This document shows, piece by piece, positions 47,970 through 56,062 of a stretch of DNA of 62,827 nucleotides (the stretch's first letter is position 1; every line of letters starts with the position of its first letter). Location of the stretch: positions 1 to 62,827 of the forward strand of contig NZ_MLQR01000033.1 in assembly GCF_001866005.1 (NCBI RefSeq). The letters run 5' to 3'. This DNA comes from Anaerobacillus alkalilacustris (lineage in GTDB: Bacteria > Bacillota > Bacilli > Bacillales > Anaerobacillaceae). The notes under the pieces are model-generated. The model searched no databases. It was not told the origin of the DNA and worked only from the letters and a program-made list of their open reading frames with translations. The position numbers and the translations under genes were made by a program.

Positions 47970-48473
47970 GTGATAAGCGTAATGTGTATAAACAGGAAAG
48001 ATCAGAAAATCATCTTAAACCCTGTTCCATTAAAGTTTGAATGTTTCTCGCCATTCGTTAAAAAGGAACTTTCTTGTACGGTTATTTCTGAACATTCGAC
48101 CCAGTTAGTACCACCAGCAAAAATAGGATCTACAACTGTTGAAAAAAAGATAAGTGCAGCCATTGAAAAGGTTTGTGATAAAGTCATTATTATTTGTGGA
48201 CTGGTCACAAAAAAGATTACGTATACAGCTGTTCAAAACCATGTTGAAGTAGCTGGGCATTCCATTATCGATGAAATTCCTTTTCAATGTATAATCGAAA
48301 GTGATGACATAAAAAAAGGAGATAAATTCAAAATTGTTGAAAAAAAACTTCTTTGTGATATTAATAGAGAATTAAATTTTAAAAAAGATCATGCAGGTGA
48401 ATTATCGTTAGTCTACCGCTTTGCTGAGAAAGATATCATTAAAATTTGCGTAAAAAAAACAAAAAAAGATTAG
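47970..48473 (+). CDS. DUF3794 (SPOCS-type) domain protein
   Basis: This is a small protein of 167 residues made almost entirely of one DUF3794 domain (about 37-160). Hallmarks are QLVPPAKI, IEKVCDKVIIICGLVTKKITYTAV and DEIPFQCIIE. In clostridia and bacilli this domain occurs in spore morphogenetic and coat proteins such as SipL. A GTG at 47970 or an ATG at 47982 may start it; the GAGGGAG site is close to the GTG. It is followed by two related or co-located genes, forming a likely spore-surface cluster. Its exact role is unknown. Confidence 0.82.
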   Translation: MISVMCINRKDQKIILNPVPLKFECFSPFVKKELSCTVISEHSTQLVPPAKIGSTTVEKKISAAIEKVCDKVIIICGLVTKKITYTAVQNHVEVAGHSIIDEIPFQCIIESDDIKKGDKFKIVEKKLLCDINRELNFKKDHAGELSLVYRFAEKDIIKICVKKTKKD

Positions 48474-48530
48474 TAACTTCCACTAAATTAATAACACATA
48501 GGCAGAAACCATTTTAGGAGGAAAAATACT

Positions 48531-49205
48531 ATGAGAAAGGAAAAACTTTGTATCAGAACACCCCAAATATATGATTGGGTTAGAAGAAAGGTTGAATTGC
48601 CAACCATTCGTTTTACTGAACTTGATCATCGTGATGATTGTGGTTGCAACAAAGGAGAAAATGACCCTTGTAAAATAATTACCAATTCTAAAAGTTTCCT
48701 TGTAAAATGCTTTTTATCTGATGCTAACGGAGATGAATTAAATCCAACAGATAAACATGCTTTTAACTGCTTCGCTTATCCAATCGGACAGAATATTTCA
48801 ACTACTCTTCCTTCTGGTCAAGTAATTGATCTACAAAAAGTAAAAGTAACAATTAGCGGCTTTATTGTCATTGAAATAATAAATTCGTTTGGCTTCACCA
48901 TCTGCATCTCTATTCCAATCCCATTTTCAACGACACAAATATTTACATTATGTTTACCTGAAGGTACGTTCCCTATTTGTGAGATTACTTCATTTAAATG
49001 TACAACCGATTTAGTTTGTTCGAAAAAGAAATTTGATCATATTGATGTTTGTATCAAATTGTATATAGATATTCAATCTATTACAAATATCAAACTGCAA
49101 ATAGATGGTGTTAGTTGTACAGCACGTTCAGATATCGAAATTGATCTAGACGATTGTCCTAGTGACCTTCCACCTTCTCCATGCCCCAAATTGTCCCCTT
49201 CATAA
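48531..49205 (+). CDS. cysteine-rich protein of unknown function, possible spore-surface component
   Basis: I do not recognise a family. The 224-residue protein has many cysteines (including CGCNKGENDPC near 38-48), a beta-strand-rich middle and a proline-rich tail ending SPCPKLSPS. There is no signal peptide or membrane span. The ATG follows AGGAGG. It lies between two DUF3794 genes on the same strand and has its own terminator. High cysteine and location suggest cross-linking into spore coat or exosporium, but that is inference. Confidence 0.7.
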   Translation: MRKEKLCIRTPQIYDWVRRKVELPTIRFTELDHRDDCGCNKGENDPCKIITNSKSFLVKCFLSDANGDELNPTDKHAFNCFAYPIGQNISTTLPSGQVIDLQKVKVTISGFIVIEIINSFGFTICISIPIPFSTTQIFTLCLPEGTFPICEITSFKCTTDLVCSKKKFDHIDVCIKLYIDIQSITNIKLQIDGVSCTARSDIEIDLDDCPSDLPPSPCPKLSPS

Positions 49206-49218
49206 TTCTACTTCAAAC

Positions 49219-49260
49219 AATTAGTCCCTTTGGTAGACATCCATAGGGACTAATTTGTTT
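49219..49260 (+). terminator. Terminator after the cysteine-rich gene
   Basis: The stem AATTAGTCCCT-TTGG / CCA-TAGGGACTAATT is followed by TTGTTT. It separates this gene from the DUF3794 fusion gene. Confidence 0.8.
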
Positions 49261-49332
49261 AATTCTATGGCTAAATAGTAGAAAATAGACAAACATACTA
49301 ATTTATAAGTCTAAGCAGAGTTTTCTCATGAA

Positions 49333-49341
49333 CATACGATA
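49333..49341 (+). promoter_or_regulatory. Possible mother-cell sigma (E/K) -10 element
   Basis: CATACGATA lies about 60 bp before the DUF3794 fusion gene and resembles the CATANNNTA -10 motif of sporulation sigma factors E and K. No clear -35 was confirmed, so the call is weak. Confidence 0.3.
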
Positions 49342-49392
49342 AATAGAAGATGTAGATACATCTTATCAAAAAAGTTTAAGGAGGAAACACCC

Positions 49393-50259
49393 ATGTCAGA
49401 TTGCTTCCCTGAAAAATGTATAGCTAACCCTCAATCTTGTTGTCAAGTTATGGTAGAGAATATTACGCAGCTTGTACCACCTGCGCTTAAAGATGATGAT
49501 CATCCAGTCACTCATACAAAAATCCTTCGTGTAGATATTGAAAAAGTTTGTCCTGAAAAGGTTGTGATTTGTGGCGTTGTTCATAAAACGATTACCTACA
49601 CAGCAGTAATGTCTGATGGAACATTAGTAAAAAACTTTGAAAAAAAAGATGAAATTCCTTTCCAGTGTTTTATCGATCGCGAGGATGCTAACGAAGATGA
49701 CCCGTTTGAAATTGTTGGTGCTGAAGTGCTTTGTGATGTATTTGCTTGCCCTGATAATATAGGAACTAATTATGGACACAAAGTATTTTGGAAGTTTAAA
49801 GAAAAGGAAATATTGAAAATATGTATCCGTAAACGCCCTGGAAATGATGGAGACGGTTGTACGAGAACGATTGGTTTTTATAAAAACCACGAAGATGTAA
49901 CAACTGCGTTAATCACTCAAGCTAGTGGGACTATTTTTCTAGGTGACGTAGGAGGTGCTAAAACAAAAGAAGTAACTACTTTTTTAGAAGCGCTAAACTT
50001 CTTCAATTTCCAAGGTGATGCATCAAATGGAATTAATCGTCTCTACGCTCAACTTTTAGCCGCTAAACTAAACATCGTAAGTGGCGCAAGTGATGACGCA
50101 GTTGAAGACGTAATTGATGACGCAGATCAATTTTTAGCAAACCATGATGAAACAGACTGGGCTGCTCTTACTACGGCACAGAAACAACAAGTAAACTCTT
50201 GGAAAGATCTATTAGACTTCTATAATAACGGCATTATCGGTCCTGGCCATTGTAGTTAA
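49393..50259 (+). CDS. DUF3794 protein fused to a C-terminal CTRT/YKNH domain
   Basis: This 288-residue protein has two parts. Residues 1-150 form a DUF3794 domain with QLVPPALK, IEKVCPEKVVICGVVHKTITYT and DEIPFQCFID, clearly paralogous to 47970-48473. Residues 156-288 begin CTRTIGFYKNH and continue as an acidic, mostly helical domain with NGINRLYAQLLAAKLNIVSG, ending GPGHCS. The CTRT-G-(F/Y)-(W/Y)-K-x-H opening resembles a motif seen at the start of C-terminal domains in many exported bacterial proteins. The fusion to DUF3794 is unusual. The ATG follows AAGGAGG. Confidence 0.8.
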   Translation: MSDCFPEKCIANPQSCCQVMVENITQLVPPALKDDDHPVTHTKILRVDIEKVCPEKVVICGVVHKTITYTAVMSDGTLVKNFEKKDEIPFQCFIDREDANEDDPFEIVGAEVLCDVFACPDNIGTNYGHKVFWKFKEKEILKICIRKRPGNDGDGCTRTIGFYKNHEDVTTALITQASGTIFLGDVGGAKTKEVTTFLEALNFFNFQGDASNGINRLYAQLLAAKLNIVSGASDDAVEDVIDDADQFLANHDETDWAALTTAQKQQVNSWKDLLDFYNNGIIGPGHCS

Positions 50260-50292
50260 TTTTTAGAGAATAAAAACTATTTCTATTCATTA

Positions 50293-50327
50293 GCAGATTA
50301 CGAAGGGATTCCCCCTTCGTAATCTGC
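50293..50327 (+). terminator. Strong terminator-like hairpin
   Basis: A 15-bp stem (GCAGATTACGAAGGG / CCCTTCGTAATCTGC) with a 5-nt loop lies about 30 bp after the DUF3794 fusion gene. The following T-run is short. Confidence 0.75.
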
Positions 50328-50484
50328 TTGATTTAACTTGGAAATATCGACCAATTATTTTTACAATATGTTACAATTAGTAATAGAAATAATGTGTTGA
50401 TGCAGATTGAATAGTGCTTATATAACTATTACAAAATGCTCCGTAATATTTTTACACATCTAATTTAGAAAGGAACGATATTCT

Positions 50485-52149
50485 TTGGTGATTATTATTA
50501 TTGACCTTGACGGGGCGATTCTCTATATGTCAACTAATATTCAATTTCAAAAATCAAAATCACATCATTCACAATGTAAAACACGTTTAATTAACTATGT
50601 ACATAAAGATGACCACGAAAACTTTCAAAGAATTCTTCTTCAAGTCATTCAAACAAAGACAACCTATACTCTCACAGTTCGCTTACTAGATACATATAGA
50701 AAACCAATCTTTTTCACTGCCACACTAATTCCCAATATCGACCAAGAAAACAAGCTCATTAGTGTAACTATTGAAGCTACATCATTGTCAGAAAAAAGTG
50801 AACTTATTCAAACTGGCATTTCAGATTGGCCACTTTTTAACCATGTAGATGAAGCTATTTTCATATTATCACCTGAAGGTACCATCATTAATGTTAACCA
50901 AGCAGGAGAAATGTTATTCGGTTATAAACAAGAAGAATTGATAGGGAAAAACCCTATTTCATTTATTCCAGTTAATGAAATTCCGTTTTATTCTGATAAA
51001 TTAAAGCAAGTAAAGCAAGGTATTTCACAAGATTTTGAAACAATATTTTCTCATAAAACAAAAAAACTTGTTCATATACACATGATTTTAATTCCTGTTA
51101 TCGTTAACAATCAACTTCTAAAAATCTATAGCATTTCAAAAAATATCACTCAAATAATAACAATGAAACAGCAACTACAATCGTTAAACATTAAATACAA
51201 CAATTTATTAAATAGTTCTCCATATGGGATATTTCAAGTAAATACATTTGGGCAATTTACAGAAATTAACCCAGCTGGACGTGAAATGACTGGTTTTACA
51301 AAAGAAGAACTTCTTAACAAAAATTTTTTGGACTTATTACATCCAAAGGACAAAACATGGGTTCACAGACAATTCCTTGAAATGATACAGCAAAAGTCTG
51401 ACATGAAAACCGAAAAAATAGTGATGCTTCATAAAAATGATCATCCAATCATCGGAAATATTACAAGTATACCGATCATTATTAATCATAAAGTGGAAAG
51501 CATTTTTGGAATATTCAAAAATACAACAACAGAAGATATACTGATTGAAAATTTAACTTCAGAGGAAGAACATTTTTCTCAACTTTTTAACGAAGTGCCT
51601 TTTCCTATATTCATATCAAAAATAACTCCTACTAATGAAAAAGGTAAGTTCCAAGAGGTAAATAAAAAGGCATGTGAGATACTAAAATATAGGAAATCTG
51701 AATTACTCAAAAAGTCCTATAAAGATATAATACCAAAAGAATATATCCCATTACGGAAAAAAAGTCTTATGAATCTACAAGAAGGTAAGGTTACGATTTT
51801 AAAATCAATTCATGTAGACAAGGTAGGGAACAAAATTCCTGTTGAATTAAGAACTTGTATTTCTACATATCGCAATCAAAAAGTTTTTATGACTTTTGCA
51901 ACCTATAACTTTGAGAATAACGTAAATGTTGATTATGTAAGTGATGATCCCGGGAAAAATTTACGTGTACTAATGGCCCAAATGGACATTAATTCATCAG
52001 AATTAGCTGAACTAACAGGCTTAACTGTTGCTACAATTTCTAACTTAAGAACCGGTAAGGTGAAAAAACCAAATATTGAAACAGCGCGACTTATTTCTGA
52101 CGTCTTAGGTACAAAAATACACATTATTTGGCCAATCCTTAACTATTAA
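50485..52149 (+). CDS. multi-PAS sensor protein with C-terminal XRE-type HTH
   Basis: The 554-residue soluble protein contains at least three PAS domains. One follows residue 125 (FNHVDEAIFILSPEGTIINV), one follows 245 (LNSSPYGIFQVNTFGQFTEI) and one follows 370 (LFNEVPFPIFISK); a divergent PAS-like region lies at the N-terminus. It ends with an XRE/Cro-like HTH (residues about 490-550, SSELAELTGLTVATISNLRTGKVKKP). There is no kinase, GGDEF or sigma-54 module. It is probably a one-component regulator that reads a small ligand or redox signal. The TTG at 50485, 10 nt after AGGA, is the best start. Confidence 0.82.
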   Translation: MVIIIIDLDGAILYMSTNIQFQKSKSHHSQCKTRLINYVHKDDHENFQRILLQVIQTKTTYTLTVRLLDTYRKPIFFTATLIPNIDQENKLISVTIEATSLSEKSELIQTGISDWPLFNHVDEAIFILSPEGTIINVNQAGEMLFGYKQEELIGKNPISFIPVNEIPFYSDKLKQVKQGISQDFETIFSHKTKKLVHIHMILIPVIVNNQLLKIYSISKNITQIITMKQQLQSLNIKYNNLLNSSPYGIFQVNTFGQFTEINPAGREMTGFTKEELLNKNFLDLLHPKDKTWVHRQFLEMIQQKSDMKTEKIVMLHKNDHPIIGNITSIPIIINHKVESIFGIFKNTTTEDILIENLTSEEEHFSQLFNEVPFPIFISKITPTNEKGKFQEVNKKACEILKYRKSELLKKSYKDIIPKEYIPLRKKSLMNLQEGKVTILKSIHVDKVGNKIPVELRTCISTYRNQKVFMTFATYNFENNVNVDYVSDDPGKNLRVLMAQMDINSSELAELTGLTVATISNLRTGKVKKPNIETARLISDVLGTKIHIIWPILNY

Positions 52150-52233
52150 AATAAACATTTTAATTGTTTCAAATATACGTCTCTCCTGTTAAAAAATTGA
52201 TAAATATTACCGTAGGAATAATACATTCATATC

Positions 52234-52269
52234 ATCAGTATTCCATATCCTGAGCGTTGGAATACTGAT
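52234..52269. terminator. Inverted repeat after the PAS-XRE gene
   Basis: Perfect 12-bp arms (ATCAGTATTCCA / TGGAATACTGAT) are separated by 12 nt. It may terminate the PAS-XRE gene or be an operator for the small nuclease gene 44 bp on. There is no strong T-run. Confidence 0.5.
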
Positions 52270-52312
52270 CTTTCAGCACTTATTTCTAACTAAATATGGG
52301 AGAGTGAACATC

Positions 52313-52612
52313 ATGGGAAAGGCATCTAAGAAAAAAGGTTACCGTGGGGAAGCAGAGTTTGCTAAATTAACAAATGGAAAAAGAGTCCCTCTTTCTGGCA
52401 GCGTAAATGAATTTAAAAATGATGTTATCTTACCAAATGGATGGTCTGTTGAAGTAAAAAGACACAAAAATGGTTTGAAAACACTTTATGATTGGATTGA
52501 AAAAAAAGAAAGTGTTCAAAAACCTGATTTAGTAGCATTTCGCGCGGATTTCAAGCCTTGGATTATATGTATGACATTAGAAAAATTTCAACAATTATTA
52601 AATAAGAAATAG
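52313..52612 (+). CDS. small PDDEXK-type nuclease, phage Holliday-junction-resolvase-like
   Basis: The 99-residue protein begins MGKASKKKGYRGEAEFAKL and continues KRVPLSGSVNEF ... DVILPNGWSVEVKRHKNG. The glutamate in RGEAEF, the aspartate in KNDVI and the E-V-K in VEVKR form a PDDEXK catalytic pattern. Proteins of this form are common in phages and mobile elements. No phage genes are near, so it is an isolated remnant or a domesticated gene. I chose the ATG at 52313, 10 nt after GGGAG; a GTG at 52304 overlaps the site. Confidence 0.75.
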   Translation: MGKASKKKGYRGEAEFAKLTNGKRVPLSGSVNEFKNDVILPNGWSVEVKRHKNGLKTLYDWIEKKESVQKPDLVAFRADFKPWIICMTLEKFQQLLNKK

Positions 52613-52641
52613 ACTATTGTATTTATATATTTTCTTAACCC

Positions 52642-52670
52642 AAAAAAGAGGGCGCTGCTATTTGCGCCCT
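52642..52670 (-). terminator. Terminator after sacA
   Basis: The stem AGGGCGC / GCGCCCT with an 8-nt loop is followed on the minus strand by a run of six Ts. It ends the sucrose operon. Confidence 0.8.
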
Positions 52671-52734
52671 AAAGAGTATGCCACATTTGGATATGATCCT
52701 TACATCAATACTACATTCTTCAACAAGAAAAATG

Positions 52735-54249
52735 TTACAATTTATCAGCAGAATTTTTTTCTATGGTGCACTTATCTAAATTCCACTTCGTTGCTTTTAA
52801 TTTCACAGCACCACCTTTAGCATAAAATTGAATGCCTCGGCTGTCTTTTGAAGGGAAAATTCTTCCTGTAAATACTTCTTCTCCATCATTAATAAATAAT
52901 TCGATCGAGGAAGTATCTACAAAAATACGAAATGTCAATGTACTAGATCCAATGGTGCATTTTCTCTCTGTTCCAAATGTTTCACCGACCGGCTCTCCTG
53001 ATAAGGATCGATCAAAGATGACCTGTTTTGTCCTTGAATCATATTTTATCGATGTTTTTTCATTTTCACTGACTCGAAGTTCGATACCAAACTCTTCAGC
53101 AGTAGAGTTGGTAAACTCTGCGTTTAATTCATAACTTTCCCCATAAAAACCTTTAAATCTTCTTGTTTCATCATCAATCTCAGTATCTATTTCCACTTTT
53201 TCTTTACGAAGTTTTTCAAGTTCTTTAATAGGTTTTTGTATTAGTTTCCCTTCGTGAATTGATAATTCTCTTGGAAGTGTTAAGCAGTGTGCCCATTCAT
53301 TTTTATCCGTTGGGTAGTCAATCTCAGGTAAGCCCATCCATCCAACTAATATTCGACGACCTTTTGGATCGAGCATCGTTTGTGGTGCATAAAAATCAAA
53401 CCCACGATCCAACTCTATAAAATCCCCGTGCTTTAATGTTTTTTGTTTAAGATCTAATTTTTCACCCAGTACGTAACCAGATTGATAAATATTTTGATAC
53501 ATAACCCCATCAGGTTCTAATCCTTGTGGCGAAAAAATTAATACTCCTTGATCTTGAAGTTCAAAGTAATCAGGGCACTCCCACATGAATCCAAAATTCT
53601 CTAGACTTGTTTGAACCTCCCCCTCAAACTTCCACTCTAAAAGATTGGGAGAACTATATAATAATATACATCCTGTTTCATCTACACGCTGCGCTCCCAT
53701 TACAGCATAAAACGTATCATTTTCCTTCCACACTTTCGGATCACGAAAATGATCGGTATATCCATATGGAATTTCAGAAATAACAGGTTTCTCCATTTTT
53801 GTAATCTTGCAATTCTGATCCATGATCGCTATACATTGATAAGGGTGTCTTTTCCAGTTTTCATCACGAGTGTTACCAGTATAAAAGAAATATAAATTTC
53901 CATTATGCTCGATCGCACTACCAGAGTACGCACCATGACTATCAAAGTAATCATTCGGCCTTATGGCTATTCCAACATTTTCCCAATTTACAAGATCTTT
54001 CGATTTTTTATGGTACCAATATTTCAAACCATGTACTGGCCCGAGTGGAAACCATTGATAGAACAAATGGTATTCACCATTGTAAAAAGAAAATCCATTT
54101 GGATCATTAAGAAGTCCAATCTCCGGTTGAATATGAAACGTTTGTCTCCATGGACAATTTTTAACTTTTACCATTAAGTTACTGATCTCCTCTATTTCTA
54201 CTTCCTCTATTCGACGGTATCTTTTTTCTACAGTCCACATGTTTATCAA
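52735..54249 (-). CDS. sacA: sucrose-6-phosphate hydrolase (GH32)
   Basis: It cleaves sucrose 6-phosphate to glucose 6-phosphate and fructose. In 504 residues the GH32 triad is visible: nucleophile Asp in GLLNDPNGF (about 49), the transition-state Asp in HFRDPKVW (about 175) and acid/base Glu in WECPDYFEL (about 230). A C-terminal beta-sandwich follows. The start may be TTG at 54249 or ATG at 54240, both after GAGGAG. It lies downstream of the sucrose PTS gene on the same strand. No fructokinase gene is adjacent. Confidence 0.94.
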   Translation of the reverse strand: MINMWTVEKRYRRIEEVEIEEISNLMVKVKNCPWRQTFHIQPEIGLLNDPNGFSFYNGEYHLFYQWFPLGPVHGLKYWYHKKSKDLVNWENVGIAIRPNDYFDSHGAYSGSAIEHNGNLYFFYTGNTRDENWKRHPYQCIAIMDQNCKITKMEKPVISEIPYGYTDHFRDPKVWKENDTFYAVMGAQRVDETGCILLYSSPNLLEWKFEGEVQTSLENFGFMWECPDYFELQDQGVLIFSPQGLEPDGVMYQNIYQSGYVLGEKLDLKQKTLKHGDFIELDRGFDFYAPQTMLDPKGRRILVGWMGLPEIDYPTDKNEWAHCLTLPRELSIHEGKLIQKPIKELEKLRKEKVEIDTEIDDETRRFKGFYGESYELNAEFTNSTAEEFGIELRVSENEKTSIKYDSRTKQVIFDRSLSGEPVGETFGTERKCTIGSSTLTFRIFVDTSSIELFINDGEEVFTGRIFPSKDSRGIQFYAKGGAVKLKATKWNLDKCTIEKNSADKL

Positions 54250-54310
54250 AAACTCCTCTCCATAATATCGTGAATTTCATTTTTCCAAAAACCGATCCGC
54301 AAAGATCTAA

Positions 54311-54342
54311 ATTTAGTTACGAACGATTCAGCGTAACTAAAT
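54311..54342. repeat. Short palindromic repeat, copy 2
   Basis: ATTTAGTTACG and CGTAACTAAAT pair around the loop AACGATTCAG. It closely matches the palindrome at 21406-21433, including the loop. Here it lies between the sucrose PTS and hydrolase genes. Confidence 0.55.
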
Positions 54343-54394
54343 ATTTTATTCTCGTGGCGGGGATAATGTTGAAATTCAAACTAATTAAACACAT

Positions 54395-54416
54395 AAAGGA
54401 GAATCATACGATTCTC
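54395..54416 (-). terminator. Stem-loop after the sucrose PTS gene
   Basis: The stem AGGAGAATC / GATTCTCCT has a 4-nt loop. It lies just past the EIIBC stop and may attenuate read-through into sacA. The T-run is weak. Confidence 0.6.
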
Positions 54417-54432
54417 CTCCTACTTGCTAAAC

Positions 54433-55884
54433 TTAAGCAATATTTTTTTGATTTTCAACGATATCAGTCTTTTTCATTTCTTTTTTCGCTAAAACCCATG
54501 TGATACTAAATGCAATAGCAAATGAAATTGCCATACCGATGATGAAGTAAACTAATACATCTGGAATAATCGCAATAACACCTGGTAAACCTGCTGCCCC
54601 TAAAGCAACTGCTTTTACTTTAAAGATCGTTACAAATGCTGATGCAATTGCTGCTCCAATAATCGCACCGATAAACGGATATCGAAGCTTCAAGTTTACT
54701 CCAAACATTGCTGGTTCCGTAATTCCTAACAGTGCTGAAATACCTGATGCAGAGGCAATACTTTTCATTTTTTTGTCTTTAGTAGTAGATAATACAGCTA
54801 AAGTTGCTGCACCTTGGGCTACGTTAGACATAGCTGCGATTACAAAGATAAAGGTTCCACCTGTTCTTGCAATATCTGCTAATAATTGTGTTTCTACCGC
54901 AATAAAACTGTGATGCATACCTGTAATAACAATTGGTGCATAAGCTAGCCCTAATACAGCTGCTCCAAGAAATCCTGTAGTATCATATAACCAAATTAAT
55001 CCATCAGATAATAAGTGACCTGCGTTACGAGTAATTGGTCCTACAAATGTAAATGTTAAGATTCCTGTAATAAAAATTGTAAATAATGGTGTTAAAAGAT
55101 TATCTAATGCTGAAGGAATAACTCTTCTTAAATACGTTTCTACTTTTGCTAAAATAAATGACGCTGCTAATACTGGTAACACCGAACCTTGATATCCTAC
55201 TTTTTCAATTTCGTAACCAAAAATATTCCAAACAGGAATTTCCCCACTAACTACAGCACCACCATATCCCCAGCCATTTAATAAGTCTGGATGAACCATG
55301 ATCATCGCAAGCGCTGCACCTAAATAAGCATTACCACCGAAGCGTTGAGTTGCGGAAAATCCAATTAAAATTGGTAAAAATACAAACGCTGCGTTCGAAA
55401 ACGTATTAATTAACGCTGCTAAATCCGCAATTCCAGGATTGGCACTTACTAGTGATTCGCCTTTAATAAATAAGTCTTCTGCCGTCAACAAGTTATTAAT
55501 ACCCATCAATAAACCGCCGGCTACGATCGCTGGGATAATCGGTACAAATATATCAGAAAGCATCTTTACAAAACGTTGTAAGGCATTTAATTTCTTCGCA
55601 CCAGCATTTTTTACGTCCTGTGTAGACATCTCTGAAAGCCCTACCATTTTTGCGAATTCTTTATAAACGTTATTCACAATTCCTGCACCCAAGATTACTT
55701 GGTATTGCCCTCCAGTTGAAAATGTTCCTTTTACCGCCTCCATATTGTCTAACTTTTCTTGATCTACTTTTGACTCATCATGTAAAACTAAACGCAACCG
55801 TGTAGCGCAATGAGTAGCTGCTGAAACATTTTCCTTACCACCAAGTGCCTCTAATAATTCTTGTGCGGTTTCTTTGTAATTCAT
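54433..55884 (-). CDS. sacP: PTS sucrose-specific EIIBC
   Basis: This is the membrane permease that imports sucrose as sucrose 6-phosphate. In 483 residues an N-terminal EIIB domain comes first, with phosphocysteine in ATHCATRLRLVLHD (about residue 26). The EIIC domain follows, with GSVLPVLAASFILAKVE and ITGMHHSFIAVE. There is no EIIA domain. I chose the ATG at 55884, 7 nt after AGGAGG; the open frame upstream runs through the operators. Three palindromic operators lie between this gene and the LacI-type repressor gene. Confidence 0.93.
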   Translation of the reverse strand: MNYKETAQELLEALGGKENVSAATHCATRLRLVLHDESKVDQEKLDNMEAVKGTFSTGGQYQVILGAGIVNNVYKEFAKMVGLSEMSTQDVKNAGAKKLNALQRFVKMLSDIFVPIIPAIVAGGLLMGINNLLTAEDLFIKGESLVSANPGIADLAALINTFSNAAFVFLPILIGFSATQRFGGNAYLGAALAMIMVHPDLLNGWGYGGAVVSGEIPVWNIFGYEIEKVGYQGSVLPVLAASFILAKVETYLRRVIPSALDNLLTPLFTIFITGILTFTFVGPITRNAGHLLSDGLIWLYDTTGFLGAAVLGLAYAPIVITGMHHSFIAVETQLLADIARTGGTFIFVIAAMSNVAQGAATLAVLSTTKDKKMKSIASASGISALLGITEPAMFGVNLKLRYPFIGAIIGAAIASAFVTIFKVKAVALGAAGLPGVIAIIPDVLVYFIIGMAISFAIAFSITWVLAKKEMKKTDIVENQKNIA

Positions 55885-55927
55885 GAAAAAACCTCCTAAA
55901 AGATAAAATTTTTCGATTTCTTTTTTT

Positions 55928-55939
55928 GGAACCGGTTCC
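55928..55939. promoter_or_regulatory. ScrR-type operator O1
   Basis: A perfect 12-bp palindrome GGAACCGGTTCC lies 44 bp upstream of the EIIBC start. It is the first of three copies in 106 bp and the likely binding site of the adjacent LacI-type repressor. Confidence 0.8.
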
Positions 55940-55969
55940 TTTATAAGGTATAAAAAAGCATGACAATCA

Positions 55970-55981
55970 AGAACCGGTTCT
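55970..55981. promoter_or_regulatory. ScrR-type operator O2
   Basis: The palindrome AGAACCGGTTCT has the same core. Its centre is 42 bp from O1, about four helical turns. Confidence 0.8.
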
Positions 55982-56021
55982 CTTTTTAAAATAAAAAACA
56001 ATAAGTTCATAAAATAAGCTT

Positions 56022-56033
56022 GGAACCGGTTCC
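56022..56033. promoter_or_regulatory. ScrR-type operator O3
   Basis: A perfect palindrome GGAACCGGTTCC has its centre 52 bp from O2, about five helical turns. It lies 30 bp downstream of the repressor stop codon. Confidence 0.8.
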
Positions 56034-56062
56034 TTTTTTGTAGGTCCGATTTCTTAATTTAA

